Shown one piece after another: positions 9,661 to 21,022 of a DNA stretch of 52,380 bases. A program made the translations under genes and the position numbers. The stretch spans positions 1-52,380 of the forward strand of contig NZ_JAFBFG010000021.1 in the NCBI RefSeq assembly GCF_016909155.1, read 5' to 3'. This DNA comes from Chryseomicrobium aureum (GTDB lineage Bacteria; Bacillota; Bacilli; Bacillales_A; Planococcaceae). The notes under the pieces are model-generated. The model did not search any database and was not told the origin of the DNA. It worked only from the letters and a program-made list of their open reading frames with translations. Position 1 is the first letter of the stretch. Every line of letters starts with the position of its first letter.

Positions 9661-10194
9661 ATGGAGAAGAATTGGTATGTCGTCCACACGTATTCTGGGT
9701 ATGAGAACAAAGTAAAAGCAAACCTTGAAAAACGCGTTGAGACGATGGGAATGCAAGACAAGATTTTCCGCGTCATCATTCCAGAAGAGCAAGAGACAGA
9801 TTATAAAGATGGTAAAAAGCGCACAGTGATGCGTAAAACATTCCCAGGCTACGTTTTGGTCGAATTGATCATGACGGATGACGCTTGGTATGTGGTACGT
9901 AACACACCAGGTGTAACAGGGTTTATTGGGTCATCAGGTGGAGGAACAAAACCAACACCACTTCTTCCAGAAGAAGTTGATTTCATCCTGAAACAAATGG
10001 GCATGTCCGAGCGCAAAGTCGAAATGGACTTTGATATCGGCGAGCTAGTTGAAGTGCTTGAAGGGCCGTTTGCACACTTCCAAGGCAAAGTGGAAGCAAT
10101 CGATGGCGCGAAAGGCAAGATCACAGTTTCCGTCGACATGTTCGGTCGTGAAACGAATATGGAACTTGATTACGAGCAAGTTCAAAAAATATAA
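9661..10194 (+). CDS. nusG: Transcription elongation/antitermination factor NusG
   Basis: NusG with an N-terminal NGN domain (about 1-110: WYVVHTYSGYENKVKANL) and a C-terminal KOW domain (about 125-177: GPFAHFQGKVEAIDGAKGKI). It binds the RNA polymerase clamp and influences pausing and Rho. I chose the ATG at 9661, with AAGGAGGA ten bases upstream, giving 177 aa as in B. subtilis. The upstream in-frame ATG at 9631 is inside the leader. Confidence 0.96.
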   Translation: MEKNWYVVHTYSGYENKVKANLEKRVETMGMQDKIFRVIIPEEQETDYKDGKKRTVMRKTFPGYVLVELIMTDDAWYVVRNTPGVTGFIGSSGGGTKPTPLLPEEVDFILKQMGMSERKVEMDFDIGELVEVLEGPFAHFQGKVEAIDGAKGKITVSVDMFGRETNMELDYEQVQKI

Positions 10195-10207
10195 TTCCGA
10201 TTGCTAC

Positions 10208-10236
10208 TTGCAGAACGTTGGAAATTATAGTATCAT
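10208..10236 (+). promoter_or_regulatory. Probable promoter of rplK
   Basis: TTGCAG at 10208-10213 and TATCAT at 10231-10236 have an ideal 17-bp spacer. The 130-base leader that follows contains an imperfect hairpin (AGGCT/TCTGCCT near 10246-10265) and an AAGGAGG site just before rplK. Confidence 0.65.
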
Positions 10237-10366
10237 TTCAAAGGTCAGGCTGAAAAAGTCTGCCTAACAAATTTTATTACTGTAAGCAGCGAAATCGCTG
10301 AGAGACAGATATTGAGTGGGAGGGGCAACCCTATTACCACATCACGGACTTAAGGAGGTGTGTCTC

Positions 10367-10792
10367 GTGGCTAAAAAAGTGATTAAAGTTGTTAAACTAC
10401 AAATCCCTGCAGGTAAAGCTAATCCAGCTCCACCAGTTGGACCAGCACTAGGTCAAGCAGGTGTGAACATCATGGGATTCTGTAAGGAGTTCAACGCACG
10501 TACTGCTGATCAAGCAGGACTAATCATTCCGGTTGAAATTTCTGTATTTGAAGACCGTTCATTTACATTCATTACAAAAACTCCACCGGCAGCAGTTCTA
10601 CTTAAAGTAGCAGCTGGTATTCAATCTGGATCAGGTGAACCAAACCGCGTAAAAGTGGCAGTGGTGAAACGTGATAAAGTTCGCGAAATCGCAGAACAAA
10701 AAATGCCAGATTTAAATGCAGCATCTGTTGAAGCAGCTATGTTGATGGTTGAAGGTACTGCACGTAGCATGGGTATTACGATCGAAGACTAA
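10367..10792 (+). CDS. rplK: 50S ribosomal protein L11
   Basis: L11, 141 aa, of the GTPase-associated centre. N-terminal [22 protein letters not shown] signature region and C-terminal rRNA-binding domain are complete. The start is GTG at 10367 with AAGGAGGTG upstream; the codon is followed by GCTAAAAAA, giving the family N-terminus. Transcribed from the promoter at 10208 together with rplA. Confidence 0.96.
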   Translation: MAKKVIKVVKLQIPAGKANPAPPVGPALGQAGVNIMGFCKEFNARTADQAGLIIPVEISVFEDRSFTFITKTPPAAVLLKVAAGIQSGSGEPNRVKVAVVKRDKVREIAEQKMPDLNAASVEAAMLMVEGTARSMGITIED

Positions 10793-10828
10793 TACTGTGC
10801 TTACGTTTTTATGACGCGTTTGTTTTGG

Positions 10829-10865
10829 GGGTTGTAGTTGTTCATAACATGAATAGCTACAGCCC
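10829..10865 (+). promoter_or_regulatory. Hairpin between rplK and rplA, candidate L1 site
   Basis: GGGTTGTAG at 10829-10837 pairs with CTACAGCCC at 10857-10865 (one G-U), with inner pairing of TTCAT and ATGAA. It has no T run, so it is not a simple terminator. Position before rplA would suit L1 autoregulation, but I cannot show the L1-binding core. Confidence 0.45.
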
Positions 10866-10918
10866 TTAATTGTGGGAGGTTTATTCCGCTAAGACCACTA
10901 TAAGGAGGACATTTTAAA

Positions 10919-11614
10919 ATGGCTAAACAAGGTAAAAAACTACAAGATGCGGCGAAATTAGTCGACCGTACGAAATTATATTCTGTTGACGAGGCGATCG
11001 CGCTTGCGAAAGAAACAAGCACTGTAAACTTCGATGCAACAGTTGAAGTGGCATTCCGCCTTGGAATCGACACTCGTAAAAACGACCAGCAAATCCGTGG
11101 AGCAGTAGTGCTTCCAAACGGAACTGGTAAAACTCAACGTGTATTAGTATTCGCTAAAGGCGAAAAAGCAAAAGAAGCAGAAGCTGCTGGCGCTGACTTC
11201 GTAGGCGATGCTGACTACATCAACAAAATCCAACAAGGATGGTTTGACTTCGATGTAATCGTAGCGACTCCTGACATGATGGGTGAAGTTGGTAAAATCG
11301 GACGTGTATTAGGACCAAAAGGTTTAATGCCGAACCCGAAAACAGGTACAGTTACATTTGACGTAACAAAAGCTGTTAACGAAATCAAAGCTGGTAAAGT
11401 AGAATACCGTGCAGACAAAGCTGGAATCATCCACGCTCCAATCGGTAAAGCTTCTTTCGACAACGACAAGTTAGCAGAAAACTTCAAAACTGTATTTGAT
11501 GTAATTCAAAAAGCTAAACCTTCAGCTGCGAAAGGTGTTTACATGAAGTCTGTAGTTGTAACAACAACTATGGGTCCTGCTGTAAAAATCGACGCTGCTG
11601 CTGCAGCAAAATAA
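10919..11614 (+). CDS. rplA: 50S ribosomal protein L1
   Basis: L1 stalk protein, 231 aa, which binds 23S rRNA and in many bacteria its own mRNA. The [19 protein letters not shown] signature lies near residue 120, followed by [19 protein letters not shown] precedes the ATG. A new promoter and the L10 leader follow the stop codon. Confidence 0.96.
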   Translation: MAKQGKKLQDAAKLVDRTKLYSVDEAIALAKETSTVNFDATVEVAFRLGIDTRKNDQQIRGAVVLPNGTGKTQRVLVFAKGEKAKEAEAAGADFVGDADYINKIQQGWFDFDVIVATPDMMGEVGKIGRVLGPKGLMPNPKTGTVTFDVTKAVNEIKAGKVEYRADKAGIIHAPIGKASFDNDKLAENFKTVFDVIQKAKPSAAKGVYMKSVVVTTTMGPAVKIDAAAAAK

Positions 11615-11617
11615 GTA

Positions 11618-11647
11618 TTGACAACTCTGAGAGGCATCTGTTAAGAT
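11618..11647 (+). promoter_or_regulatory. Probable promoter of rplJL
   Basis: A consensus TTGACA at 11618-11623 and TAAGAT at 11642-11647 are 18 bp apart, three bases after the rplA stop. This would drive the L10 leader and rplJ-rplL. Confidence 0.6.
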
Positions 11648-11654
11648 GTCTCTT

Positions 11655-11800
11655 GTTGTAACTTAATCATTTGTACCGAAGACAGCAGGTGCGTGTCATG
11701 CGCTTAATGTTCCTGCCGAGGACAAGCAAAATTCAGATTCTTTTTGATGATGACTTTTCCTGCCTTCGTGTCTTTTTAGACCCGGGGGCTTTTCTTTTGT
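11655..11800 (+). ncRNA. Ribosomal protein L10 leader
   Basis: The segment near 11673-11730 has the conserved L10 leader words ACCGAAGACAGCAGGTGCG and TTCCTGCCGAGGAC, in which CAGCAGG and CCTGC can pair. A terminator-like hairpin follows at 11762-11789. In Firmicutes the L10-(L12) complex binds this leader to limit rplJL expression. Confidence 0.85.
11762..11798 (+). terminator. Attenuator in the L10 leader
   Basis: GCCTTCGTGTCT at 11762-11773 pairs with AGACCCGGGGGC at 11778-11789, with one mismatch and some G-U pairs, followed by TTTTCTTTT. It lies 38 bases before the rplJ start codon, as expected for leader-controlled termination. Confidence 0.75.
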
Positions 11801-11835
11801 CGGTATAAATGGCAATTCTAATAGGAGGTGCCACT

Positions 11836-12336
11836 ATGAGCAAAGCAATCGAAACAAAAAAAGTGCAAGTTCAAGAGATCGCTGAGAAGTTCCAATCTGC
11901 TGCATCAGTAGTAGTTGTTGACTACCGTGGTTTGAACGTTGCGCAAGTAACTGAACTTCGTAAACAACTTCGTGAAGCTGGCGTTGAGTTCAAAGTATTC
12001 AAAAACTCTTTAACACGTCGTGCTACTGAATCTGTTGGATTCGAAGCAATCAACGAGCACTTAACAGGTCCAAACGCTGTTGCATTTTCAACTGAAGATG
12101 TAGTAGCTCCTGCGAAAATCATCAATGATTTCGCAAAAACGAACGAAGCGCTTGAAATCAAAGCGGGTATTATCGAAGGTACGGTTGCATCTGCAGCAGA
12201 CGTTAAAGCTCTTGCAGAACTTCCATCACGCGAAGGCCTACTTTCTATGCTACTTTCTGTACTTCAAGCTCCAATGCGCAACTTCGCGCTTGCAACAAAA
12301 GCTGTTGCAGAACAAAAAGAAGAGCAAGGCGCTTAA
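11836..12336 (+). CDS. rplJ: 50S ribosomal protein L10
   Basis: L10, 166 aa, the base of the L7/L12 stalk. N-terminal rRNA-binding domain contains [20 protein letters not shown]; the C-terminal helix that anchors L12 dimers is present. I chose the ATG at 11836 (MSKAIETKK), seven bases after AGGAGGTG, rather than the in-frame ATG at 11809 inside the leader. Confidence 0.96.
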   Translation: MSKAIETKKVQVQEIAEKFQSAASVVVVDYRGLNVAQVTELRKQLREAGVEFKVFKNSLTRRATESVGFEAINEHLTGPNAVAFSTEDVVAPAKIINDFAKTNEALEIKAGIIEGTVASAADVKALAELPSREGLLSMLLSVLQAPMRNFALATKAVAEQKEEQGA

Positions 12337-12387
12337 TTAGCAGCCTCGTAGCTTCATAAACTTATATCCAAATAGGAGGAAATTAAA

Positions 12388-12750
12388 ATGAAAAACGAGC
12401 AAATCTTAGAAGCAATCAAAGAAATGACAGTTCTTGAACTTAACGACCTAGTAAAAGCAATCGAAGAAGAATTTGGTGTAACTGCTGCTGCTCCTGTAGC
12501 TGCTGCTGCTGCTGGTGGCGCTGCTGCTGCTGAAGAGCAAACTGAATTTGATGTAATCCTAGCTTCTGCTGGCGATCAAAAAATCAAAGTAATCAAAGTG
12601 GTACGTGAAATCACTGGTCTTGGCTTGAAAGAAGCGAAAGAAGTAGTAGACAACGCACCAAAAGCACTTAAAGAAGGCGTATCTAAAGAAGATGCTGAAG
12701 CAATCAAAGCTCAACTTGAAGAAGTAGGCGCTAACGTAGAAGTTAAGTAA
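12388..12750 (+). CDS. rplL: 50S ribosomal protein L7/L12
   Basis: L7/L12, 120 aa, the multicopy stalk protein that recruits translational GTPases. An N-terminal dimerisation domain is followed by an Ala/Gly-rich hinge (about 35-50) and a C-terminal domain with [19 protein letters not shown]. The hinge is encoded by repetitive GCTGCT codons. A strong terminator follows. Confidence 0.97.
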   Translation: MKNEQILEAIKEMTVLELNDLVKAIEEEFGVTAAAPVAAAAAGGAAAAEEQTEFDVILASAGDQKIKVIKVVREITGLGLKEAKEVVDNAPKALKEGVSKEDAEAIKAQLEEVGANVEVK

Positions 12751-12768
12751 TCACTTTCTTCCTACAGT

Positions 12769-12806
12769 GAAAAGCCCGTCAATTAGTGACGGGCTTTTCT
12801 TCTTTT
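12769..12806 (+). terminator. Terminator after rplL
   Basis: GAAAAGCCCGTCA is followed by a short loop and TGACGGGCTTTTC, a near-perfect 13-bp stem, then a T-rich tract. It closes the rplJL unit. Confidence 0.92.
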
Positions 12807-12832
12807 TACGTTTTACGAAGGAGGGGAATGTC

Positions 12833-13432
12833 ATGAGCAACCACTATTATTCGAATCGTCCAGACGTTGAAAGTAATCCATCAAAGATCCAGCATGTAGG
12901 GCGTGGCCACACGTTCACACTAGAGACGGATCGTGGAGTATTCAGCAAAAGTGGAGTAGATTTTGGCTCCCGTGTTCTCATGGAGGCATTTCAGGCACCT
13001 CAGATCGACGGAGACTTTGCAGACGTAGGGTGTGGATACGGCCCGATCGGGTTGACGCTCGCCAAAGCGTTTCCAGAACGGATCGTCCATATGGTGGATG
13101 TCAATGAGCGAGCTGTGGAGCTTGCTGGAAAAAATGCAGACCGCAACGGGGTTCAAAATGTGCGAATTGCCGTAAGTGACGGAATGGAGAATGTACCGAC
13201 AGGACTAGCTGCGGTCATTACCAATCCTCCGATTCGTGCAGGGAAAGAAACTATTTTCCGATTCTATCAACAAGCGTATGAACGTCTTTTAGACGGTGGC
13301 GAACTTTGGATCGTGATTCAAAAGAAACAAGGTGCCCCATCGACAAAAGAATTTCTCGAACAGCTCTACTCAGAAGTAGAAGTTGTGGAAAAAGTCAAGG
13401 GATATTGGATTTTAAAGGCCAAGAAATATTGA
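12833..13432 (+). CDS. ybxB: RsmC-like 16S rRNA guanine methyltransferase (YbxB)
   Basis: Class I SAM-dependent methyltransferase of 199 aa in the MTS/RsmC family, always found between rplL and rpoB in Bacillales. The SAM-binding motif is FADVGCGYGPIGL near residue 63. The catalytic NPPIR motif (ITNPPIRAGKE) near residue 127 is the form used for exocyclic amino methylation. I chose the ATG at 12833 (MSNHYYSN) after GAAGGAGGGG; the longer frame from 12767 reads through the rplL terminator. Substrate is by family. Confidence 0.88.
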   Translation: MSNHYYSNRPDVESNPSKIQHVGRGHTFTLETDRGVFSKSGVDFGSRVLMEAFQAPQIDGDFADVGCGYGPIGLTLAKAFPERIVHMVDVNERAVELAGKNADRNGVQNVRIAVSDGMENVPTGLAAVITNPPIRAGKETIFRFYQQAYERLLDGGELWIVIQKKQGAPSTKEFLEQLYSEVEVVEKVKGYWILKAKKY

Positions 13433-13433
13433 C

Positions 13434-13460
13434 TTGACAAATTCGCTGTGATATTATAAT
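13434..13460 (+). promoter_or_regulatory. Probable promoter of rpoB
   Basis: TTGACA at 13434-13439 lies two bases after the ybxB stop codon. TATAAT occurs at 13455-13460 with a short 15-bp spacer; a TAATAA at 13457-13462 would give 17 bp. The choice of -10 is uncertain. A leader of about 160 bases follows, with an inverted pair GAGCTC/GAACTCG region near 13540-13560. Confidence 0.55.
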
Positions 13461-13625
13461 AAAATGCAAAAATATTATTTTGTAGGAGTATGCCCATTTT
13501 TACAGCACGCTCCGTCAATTTTTATGTAATCGAAAATGAGCTCTAACTTAGAACTCGTTTTCTTTTTGTCTTTATCGCTGCCTAGGTAGCATAGAAAGAA
13601 AATCGTTTCTTGAGGGGTGAATAAG

Positions 13626-16600
13626 TTGACAGGTCAACTAGTTCAGTACGGACAACACCGCCAGCGTAGAAGTTTTGCGCGTATCAGTGAGGTGCTCGAT
13701 CTTCCGAATCTGATTGAGATTCAGACGGCATCTTATGAGTGGTTTTTAGAAGAAGGATTGCGTGAAATGTTTAAAGATATTTCACCGATCGAAGATTTTA
13801 CAGGGAACTTATCCCTTGAATTCGTCGACTACAAGCTTGGTGAACCTAAGTACTCAGTAGACGAATCAAAAGAGCGTGATGCAACATATGCAGCACCACT
13901 TCGTGTAAAAGTACGTCTCCACAACAGAGAGACAGACGAAGTAAAAGAACAAGATGTATTTATGGGTGACTTCCCACTTATGACAGAAACAGGCACATTC
14001 ATCATCAATGGTGCTGAACGTGTAATCGTTTCTCAGTTAGTTCGTTCCCCAAGTGTATATTTCCACGATAAAACAGATAAAAACGGTAAAAAAGGCTTTG
14101 GTGCTACAGTAATTCCAAACCGTGGTGCATGGCTTGAGTATGAAATCGATGCAAAAGACGTTGTATATGTCCGTATCGACCGTACACGTAAATTACCAGT
14201 TACCGTGTTACTGCGTGCATTAGGTTTCGGTACAGACCAAGAGATCATTGAGCTTCTTGGTGACAACGAATACTTACGCAATACACTCGAAAAAGATAAC
14301 ACAGAAACAACAGAAAAAGCACTTCTAGAAATTTACGAGCGTCTTCGTCCAGGCGAGCCGCCAACAGTAGATAGCGCGAAGAGCCTTTTATATTCTCGTT
14401 TCTTCGATGCGAAGCGTTATGATCTTGCAAATGTAGGTCGCTACAAGATGAATAAAAAGCTTCACATCAAAAACCGTCTCTTCAACCAAACGATTGCTGA
14501 AACACTTGTTGACCCAGAAACAGGAGAAATCCTTGTAGAAGAGGGAACAATGATCGACCGTCGAGTACTAGACCGTTTGATTCCAAACCTTGAAAGTGGG
14601 ATTGGCTTCAAAACACTTTCACAAGTGGGTGGCGTACTTGAAGATGACATCGTAATCCAAGCTGTGAAAATCTACGCTCCAAACGATGAGAACCAAAAAG
14701 AAATTACGGTAATCAGCAACGCGTACGTAGAAGAAGAAATCAAAAATATCACACCTGCTGATATTATTTCTTCTATCAGTTACTTCTTTAACCTTTTATA
14801 CAACGTTGGAAACACAGATGATATCGATCACCTAGGAAATCGTCGTCTGCGTTCAGTCGGAGAGCTTCTTCAGAATCAGTTCCGTATCGGTCTTTCTCGT
14901 ATGGAGCGTGTTGTACGTGAGCGTATGTCAATCAATGATACACAGTCTATCGTGCCGCAACAGCTGATCAACATCCGTCCTGTTATCGCGTCGATTAAAG
15001 AGTTCTTCGGTAGCTCGCAATTATCTCAGTTCATGGACCAAACAAACCCACTTGCAGAGCTAACGCATAAGCGTCGTCTATCTGCACTTGGACCTGGTGG
15101 TTTAACACGTGAGCGTGCTGGATTTGAAGTACGTGACGTTCACTACTCTCACTATGGTCGTATGTGTCCGATTGAAACACCTGAGGGGCCAAACATCGGT
15201 CTAATCAACTCTCTTTCAAGTTTCGCGAAAGTGAACAAGTTTGGGTTTATTGAAACACCATATCGTCGTGTAGATCCTGAGACGGGTCAAGTGACTAGCC
15301 GCATCGATTACTTAACAGCAGATGAAGAAGACAACTATGTAGTGGCACAAGCCAACTCGATTCTAACTGAAGACGGTAGCTTTGCAAACGAAGAAGTCGT
15401 AGGACGTTTCCGTGGAGATAACACGGTATTCCGCCGCGAGCAAATCGACTACATGGACGTATCTCCAAAGCAAGTTGTATCGGCTGCGACAGCATGTATC
15501 CCATTCTTAGAAAACGATGACTCCAACCGTGCCCTAATGGGAGCAAACATGCAACGTCAAGCCGTGCCTCTATTAAACCCAGAAGCACCGTTTGTCGGAA
15601 CAGGTATGGAGCACGTCAACGCACGTGATTCAGGCGCAGCAGTTGTTGCCAAGTATCACGGAATCGTTGAGCACGTCGAAGCAAAAGAAATTCGCGTTCG
15701 CCGCATCGAAGAAGTCGATGGCAAAGAAGTAAAAGGCGATTTAACAGTATACAAGCTACAAAAATTCATCCGTTCAAACCAAGGGACAAGCTACAACCAA
15801 CGCCCAATCGTACGTGTTGGCGATGTAGTGAATCCAAATGATATCCTTGCAGACGGACCATCAATGGAAGCTGGAGAGTTAGCGCTTGGGCGTAACGTTC
15901 TTGTTGCCTTCATGACATGGGACGGCTACAACTATGAGGATGCTGTAATCATGAGCGAGCGTCTTGTGAAAGACGACGTTTACACATCTGTCCATATTGA
16001 AGAGTATGAGTCAGAGTCTCGTGATACAAAGCTTGGGCCGGAAGAAATTACACGTGATATTCCAAACGTCGGGGAAGAAGCACTTCGTAACCTAGACGAT
16101 CGTGGAATCATCCGTATCGGTGCTGAAGTTCGTGATGGCGATATCTTAGTAGGAAAAGTAACACCTAAAGGGGTTACAGAACTTACTGCAGAAGAGCGTC
16201 TACTACACGCAATCTTCGGTGAAAAAGCACGTGAAGTTCGTGACACGTCTCTACGTGTACCACACGGCGCTGGCGGTATCATCCTAGACGTGAAAGTGTT
16301 CAACCGTGAAGACGGAGATGAGCTTCCACCGGGTGTAAACCAACTCGTTCGTGCGTACATCGTACAAAAACGTAAAATCTCTGTAGGGGATAAAATGGCT
16401 GGACGTCACGGAAACAAGGGTGTTATCTCGCGCATCTTGCCGGAAGAAGATATGCCTTTCCTTCCAGACGGAACGCCAGTTGATATCATGTTGAACCCAC
16501 TTGGTGTACCATCTCGTATGAACATCGGTCAGGTACTTGAGCTTCACTTAGGTATGGCTGCTCGTACGTTAGGTGTTCACATGGCATCTCCTGTATTTGA

Positions 16601-17177
16601 TGGAGCGAATGAAGAAGATGTATGGGAAACGATGGAAGAAGCTGGGATGAATCGTGACGGGAAAACTGTCCTTTACGATGGTCGCTCAGGGGAACCATTC
16701 GACAACCGTGTATCTGTCGGAATCATGTACATGATCAAACTTGCGCACATGGTTGATGACAAGCTTCACGCACGTTCTACAGGACCTTACTCACTTGTTA
16801 CGCAACAACCACTTGGCGGTAAAGCCCAGTTCGGTGGTCAGCGTTTCGGGGAGATGGAGGTTTGGGCACTTGAAGCTTATGGTGCTGCTTATACACTTCA
16901 AGAAATCTTGACAGTGAAATCCGATGACGTTGTAGGTCGTGTGAAAACATACGAAGCCATCGTTAAAGGCGAAAGCGTTCCAGAACCAGGTGTTCCAGAA
17001 TCATTCAAAGTATTAATTAAAGAGCTTCAGTCACTAGGTATGGACGTTAAAATGATGACAATCAATGATGAAGAAGTAGAGCTTCGCGATCTTGAAGAAG
17101 ACGAAGACCTGCCATCAGCTGAGTCATTAGGCATCTTACCACCAGTTTCAGAGGAAACTGCTGAGACAGTTGAATAA
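13626..17177 (+). CDS. rpoB: DNA-directed RNA polymerase subunit beta
   Basis: Beta subunit, 1183 aa, catalysing RNA synthesis with beta'. It is colinear with B. subtilis RpoB throughout. The rifampicin-binding cluster ([20 protein letters not shown] and [12 protein letters not shown], around residues 460-500) shows the usual sensitive-type residues. I chose the TTG at 13626, six bases after GAGGGGTG, because translation then gives [19 protein letters not shown]; an in-frame ATG at 13617 is within the binding site. The acidic C-terminal tail is shorter than in some relatives. Confidence 0.96.
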   Translation: MTGQLVQYGQHRQRRSFARISEVLDLPNLIEIQTASYEWFLEEGLREMFKDISPIEDFTGNLSLEFVDYKLGEPKYSVDESKERDATYAAPLRVKVRLHNRETDEVKEQDVFMGDFPLMTETGTFIINGAERVIVSQLVRSPSVYFHDKTDKNGKKGFGATVIPNRGAWLEYEIDAKDVVYVRIDRTRKLPVTVLLRALGFGTDQEIIELLGDNEYLRNTLEKDNTETTEKALLEIYERLRPGEPPTVDSAKSLLYSRFFDAKRYDLANVGRYKMNKKLHIKNRLFNQTIAETLVDPETGEILVEEGTMIDRRVLDRLIPNLESGIGFKTLSQVGGVLEDDIVIQAVKIYAPNDENQKEITVISNAYVEEEIKNITPADIISSISYFFNLLYNVGNTDDIDHLGNRRLRSVGELLQNQFRIGLSRMERVVRERMSINDTQSIVPQQLINIRPVIASIKEFFGSSQLSQFMDQTNPLAELTHKRRLSALGPGGLTRERAGFEVRDVHYSHYGRMCPIETPEGPNIGLINSLSSFAKVNKFGFIETPYRRVDPETGQVTSRIDYLTADEEDNYVVAQANSILTEDGSFANEEVVGRFRGDNTVFRREQIDYMDVSPKQVVSAATACIPFLENDDSNRALMGANMQRQAVPLLNPEAPFVGTGMEHVNARDSGAAVVAKYHGIVEHVEAKEIRVRRIEEVDGKEVKGDLTVYKLQKFIRSNQGTSYNQRPIVRVGDVVNPNDILADGPSMEAGELALGRNVLVAFMTWDGYNYEDAVIMSERLVKDDVYTSVHIEEYESESRDTKLGPEEITRDIPNVGEEALRNLDDRGIIRIGAEVRDGDILVGKVTPKGVTELTAEERLLHAIFGEKAREVRDTSLRVPHGAGGIILDVKVFNREDGDELPPGVNQLVRAYIVQKRKISVGDKMAGRHGNKGVISRILPEEDMPFLPDGTPVDIMLNPLGVPSRMNIGQVLELHLGMAARTLGVHMASPVFDGANEEDVWETMEEAGMNRDGKTVLYDGRSGEPFDNRVSVGIMYMIKLAHMVDDKLHARSTGPYSLVTQQPLGGKAQFGGQRFGEMEVWALEAYGAAYTLQEILTVKSDDVVGRVKTYEAIVKGESVPEPGVPESFKVLIKELQSLGMDVKMMTINDEEVELRDLEEDEDLPSAESLGILPPVSEETAETVE

Positions 17178-17191
17178 GTAATTTCTATACT

Positions 17192-17214
17192 GCGGGAAGG
17201 TTCGTCCTTCCCGC
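17192..17214 (+). other. Intercistronic hairpin between rpoB and rpoC
   Basis: GCGGGAAGG and CCTTCCCGC form a perfect 9-bp stem with a five-base loop. No T run follows, so it is more likely an mRNA stability or processing hairpin than a terminator. Confidence 0.7.
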
Positions 17215-17275
17215 CTATCTTAAAGCAGAGCTGCTTGAAGTCTTTTAAAGACAACACTAGAGGGAGGTAGGCTCC

Positions 17276-20200
17276 TTGATAGACGTTAATAACTTCGAAT
17301 ATATGAAAATTGGATTAGCTTCACCAGACAAGATTCGTTCATGGTCTTATGGAGAAGTTAAAAAACCAGAAACAATCAACTACCGTACACTAAAACCTGA
17401 GAAAGACGGGTTATTCTGTGAACGTATCTTCGGTCCTACAAAGGATTGGGAGTGTCACTGTGGAAAATACAAGCGCGTCCGTTATAAAGGCGTCGTCTGT
17501 GACCGCTGTGGAGTAGAAGTCACACGTGCAAAAGTACGTCGTGAGCGTATGGGTCACATCGAGCTAGCTGCTCCTGTTTCACATATTTGGTACTTTAAAG
17601 GAATTCCAAGTCGTATGGGCTTGATTCTTGATATGTCTCCACGCTCTTTAGAAGAAGTCATTTACTTTGCTTCTTATGTCGTGGTAGATCCTGCGGATAC
17701 ACCGCTTGAAAAGAAACAACTTCTTTCTGAGAAGGAATACCGCGCATACCGTGAAAAATATGGAACGAAATTCTTAGCAGCGATGGGTGCAGAAGCTATC
17801 AAGCGCTTGCTCGAAGAAATCGATCTTGAAAAAGAAACGGATACGCTAAAAGAAGAATTGAAAACTGCACAAGGACAACGTCGCACACGTGCGATTAAAC
17901 GTCTTGAAGTAGTTGAGTCATTCCGTAACTCTGGAAACAAACCAGATTGGATGATTCTTGATGTTCTTCCGGTCATTCCACCAGAATTACGTCCGATGGT
18001 TCAATTAGATGGTGGACGTTTTGCGACGTCTGACTTGAATGATTTGTACCGCCGTGTCATCAACCGGAACAACCGTCTAAAGCGTCTTCTTGACCTTGGT
18101 GCTCCAAGCATCATCGTTCAAAATGAGAAGCGCATGCTCCAAGAAGCAGTGGATGCATTGATTGATAATGGTCGTCGTGGCCGTCCAGTTACTGGACCAG
18201 GTAACCGTCCATTGAAGTCACTATCACACATGCTAAAAGGGAAGCAAGGACGTTTCCGTCAAAACTTACTTGGTAAACGTGTTGACTATTCTGGTCGTTC
18301 GGTTATCGTTGTAGGTCCTAACTTAAAAATGTACCAATGTGGTCTACCAAAAGAAATGGCGATCGAGTTGTTCAAACCGTTCGTTATGAAAGAATTGGTA
18401 GAACGCGGTCTTGCCCATAATATTAAATCTGCGAAACGCAAAATCGAGCGTCTACATTCTGAAGTTTGGGATGTATTAGAAGACGTTATCCGTGAGCATC
18501 CGGTCCTTCTTAACCGAGCACCTACGCTTCACCGATTAGGAATCCAGGCATTCGAGCCAACACTAGTTGAAGGCCGTGCCATCCGTCTACACCCACTTGT
18601 ATGTACAGCTTACAACGCTGACTTCGATGGTGACCAAATGGCGGTTCACGTTCCACTTTCTGCAGAAGCACAAGCAGAAGCGCGTCTTCTTATGCTTGCC
18701 GCTCAAAACATCTTGAACCCGAAAGACGGAAAACCAGTTGTTACACCATCTCAGGATATGGTACTAGGAAACTACTACTTAACTCTTGAGCGTAAAGGTG
18801 CAACAGGTGAAGGTTCTATCTTCTACGGACCAGATGAAGTTTTACTTGCATACACGAACGGTCACGTGCATTTGCACTCTCGTATCGCGATTGCAGCTTC
18901 TTCTCTAAACAACCAAACGTTTACTGAAGAGCAAAACAAAATGTTGTTATTAACGACAGTCGGTAAAGTGATTTTCAATGAGATCCTTCCTGAGGAATTC
19001 CCATACATCAACGAACCAACTGACTTTAACCTACAAGTTGAAACACCAGGAAAATACTTCGTTCCAACGAACACAGATGTGAAAAAACATCTAGAGGACA
19101 TGGAAATTGTTTCTCCGTTCAAGAAGAAAATCCTTGGAAATGTTATTGCTGAAGTGTTCAAGCAATTCCACATTACAGAAACATCAAAAATGTTGGATCG
19201 CATGAAAGCATTAGGCTTTAAATACTCAACGCGTGCTGGTATCACAATCGGTATTTCAGATATCGTGGTACTTCCAGACAAAGGAGAAATCCTTGAGGAA
19301 GCACAAGGCAAAGTGGACAAAGTAACGAAGCAATTCCGTCGTGGTCTTATTACGGAAGATGAGCGTTATGCAAGTGTCATCAGCCAGTGGAGTAAAGCAA
19401 AAGAAGTTATGCAAGACAAGTTAATGCAGTCTCTTGATCACTTAAACCCAATCTTCATGATGCAAGACTCTGGAGCACGTGGTAACGCGTCCAACTTCAC
19501 GCAGCTTGCAGGTATGCGCGGTCTGATGGCCAACCCGGCTGGTCGTATCATCGAGTTACCGATCAAATCTTCCTTCCGTGAAGGTTTAACGGTACTTGAA
19601 TACTTCATCTCTACTCACGGTGCTCGTAAAGGTCTTGCCGATACAGCCCTGAAGACAGCTGACTCAGGTTACTTGACGCGTCGTCTAGTAGACGTAGCAC
19701 AAGACGTCATCGTTCGTGAAGACGATTGTGGAACAGATCGTGGTCTTGAAATTGGATCATTAATGGAAGGTTCAGAGGTTATCGAGGACTTCAGCGAACG
19801 TATCGTTGGCCGTCACACGAAGAAAACAGTATTCCACCCAGAAACGGGCGCTGTCATCTTAGAAAAAGACGGATTAATTACAACGGATATCGCACGCGAA
19901 ATCTTAGACGCTGGACTAGAGAAGTTAACAATCCGTTCTGCTTTCACATGTAATACAAAACATGGTGTATGTAAGAAATGTTATGGTCTTAACCTTGCAA
20001 CAGGCGACACAGTTGAAGTGGGAGAAGCAGTTGGTATCATCGCTGCCCAGTCAATTGGAGAGCCAGGTACTCAGTTAACAATGCGTACATTCCACACAGG
20101 TGGGGTAGCAGGAGACGATATCACACAAGGTCTTCCACGTATCCAAGAAATCTTTGAAGCCCGTAATCCAAAAGGACAAGCGGTCATCTCAGAAGTCAAC

Positions 20201-20878
20201 GGTACAATCGAGAAGGTCGATGAGATTCGTGAAGGCCAGAAAGAAATTACAGTCAAAGGCGACGTGGAAACACGTAAGTACTTGGCACCATACAATGCCC
20301 GTCTGAAAGTGTCTGAAGGCGACACGGTTGAGCGTGGACAAGTTATGACAGAAGGTTCAATCGATCCGAAAGAACTTCTTCGCGTCAAAGATGTCAACAC
20401 AGTTCAACTTTACTTGCTGAAAGAAGTTCAGAAGGTTTACCGTATGCAAGGGGTAGAAATCGGCGACAAACACATCGAAGTAATGGTTCGCCAAATGCTT
20501 CGTAAAGTGCGTGTCATCGAGGCTGGTGAAACGGAACTACTTCCAGGATCACTTCTGGACGTTCACCAATTCGCTGAAGCAAACCGTGACGCTGTTCTTG
20601 AAGGAAAACTTCCGGCTACTTGCCGTCCAGTCATCCTGGGGATCACAAAAGCATCACTTGAAACAGAATCCTTCTTATCTGCAGCATCGTTCCAGGAGAC
20701 AACTCGTGTCCTTACAGATGCAGCAATCAAAGGGAAACGTGACGAGTTGCTGGGTCTTAAAGAGAACGTTATTATCGGGAAGCTTGTCCCAGCTGGTACA
20801 GGTATGCAACGTTACCGTCAATTGCGCTTAGCTAAAGACGAACTTGAAGAAGATTTAGAAACGATTGGCGCTGAATAA
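17276..20878 (+). CDS. rpoC: DNA-directed RNA polymerase subunit beta'
   Basis: Beta' subunit, 1200 aa. The N-terminal zinc site is CHCGKYKRV with later CDRCG (about residues 60-78). The catalytic NADFDGD motif, which binds Mg, is near residue 450, and the bridge helix and trigger loop regions are intact. A second zinc site contains [13 protein letters not shown]. The start is TTG at 17276 after AGGGAGG, matching the family N-terminus [15 protein letters not shown]. Confidence 0.96.
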   Translation: MIDVNNFEYMKIGLASPDKIRSWSYGEVKKPETINYRTLKPEKDGLFCERIFGPTKDWECHCGKYKRVRYKGVVCDRCGVEVTRAKVRRERMGHIELAAPVSHIWYFKGIPSRMGLILDMSPRSLEEVIYFASYVVVDPADTPLEKKQLLSEKEYRAYREKYGTKFLAAMGAEAIKRLLEEIDLEKETDTLKEELKTAQGQRRTRAIKRLEVVESFRNSGNKPDWMILDVLPVIPPELRPMVQLDGGRFATSDLNDLYRRVINRNNRLKRLLDLGAPSIIVQNEKRMLQEAVDALIDNGRRGRPVTGPGNRPLKSLSHMLKGKQGRFRQNLLGKRVDYSGRSVIVVGPNLKMYQCGLPKEMAIELFKPFVMKELVERGLAHNIKSAKRKIERLHSEVWDVLEDVIREHPVLLNRAPTLHRLGIQAFEPTLVEGRAIRLHPLVCTAYNADFDGDQMAVHVPLSAEAQAEARLLMLAAQNILNPKDGKPVVTPSQDMVLGNYYLTLERKGATGEGSIFYGPDEVLLAYTNGHVHLHSRIAIAASSLNNQTFTEEQNKMLLLTTVGKVIFNEILPEEFPYINEPTDFNLQVETPGKYFVPTNTDVKKHLEDMEIVSPFKKKILGNVIAEVFKQFHITETSKMLDRMKALGFKYSTRAGITIGISDIVVLPDKGEILEEAQGKVDKVTKQFRRGLITEDERYASVISQWSKAKEVMQDKLMQSLDHLNPIFMMQDSGARGNASNFTQLAGMRGLMANPAGRIIELPIKSSFREGLTVLEYFISTHGARKGLADTALKTADSGYLTRRLVDVAQDVIVREDDCGTDRGLEIGSLMEGSEVIEDFSERIVGRHTKKTVFHPETGAVILEKDGLITTDIAREILDAGLEKLTIRSAFTCNTKHGVCKKCYGLNLATGDTVEVGEAVGIIAAQSIGEPGTQLTMRTFHTGGVAGDDITQGLPRIQEIFEARNPKGQAVISEVNGTIEKVDEIREGQKEITVKGDVETRKYLAPYNARLKVSEGDTVERGQVMTEGSIDPKELLRVKDVNTVQLYLLKEVQKVYRMQGVEIGDKHIEVMVRQMLRKVRVIEAGETELLPGSLLDVHQFAEANRDAVLEGKLPATCRPVILGITKASLETESFLSAASFQETTRVLTDAAIKGKRDELLGLKENVIIGKLVPAGTGMQRYRQLRLAKDELEEDLETIGAE

Positions 20879-20889
20879 GTTCTAGTCGA

Positions 20890-20936
20890 TAAATCGCGGG
20901 CTCCTCCGAAGTGGAGAGAGTCCGTGATATTTTTAT
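20890..20936 (+). terminator. Weak terminator-like hairpin after rpoC
   Basis: GCGGGCTCCTCC and GGAGAGAGTCCGTG can pair with mismatches, followed by ATTTTTAT. It could reduce readthrough into rplGB-rpsL, which have their own promoter. Confidence 0.45.
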
Positions 20937-20945
20937 GGATTCGTG

Positions 20946-20974
20946 TTGACATGAATCTGTAGAGATGATAATAT
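20946..20974 (+). promoter_or_regulatory. Probable promoter of the str operon
   Basis: TTGACA at 20946-20951 and TAATAT at 20969-20974 are separated by 17 bp, upstream of rplGB, rpsL, rpsG, fusA and tuf. Confidence 0.65.
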
Positions 20975-21022
20975 GTTTAAGGTTGATAGTTCCATGACTT
21001 GACCGCTTTGGAGGATATGCAA

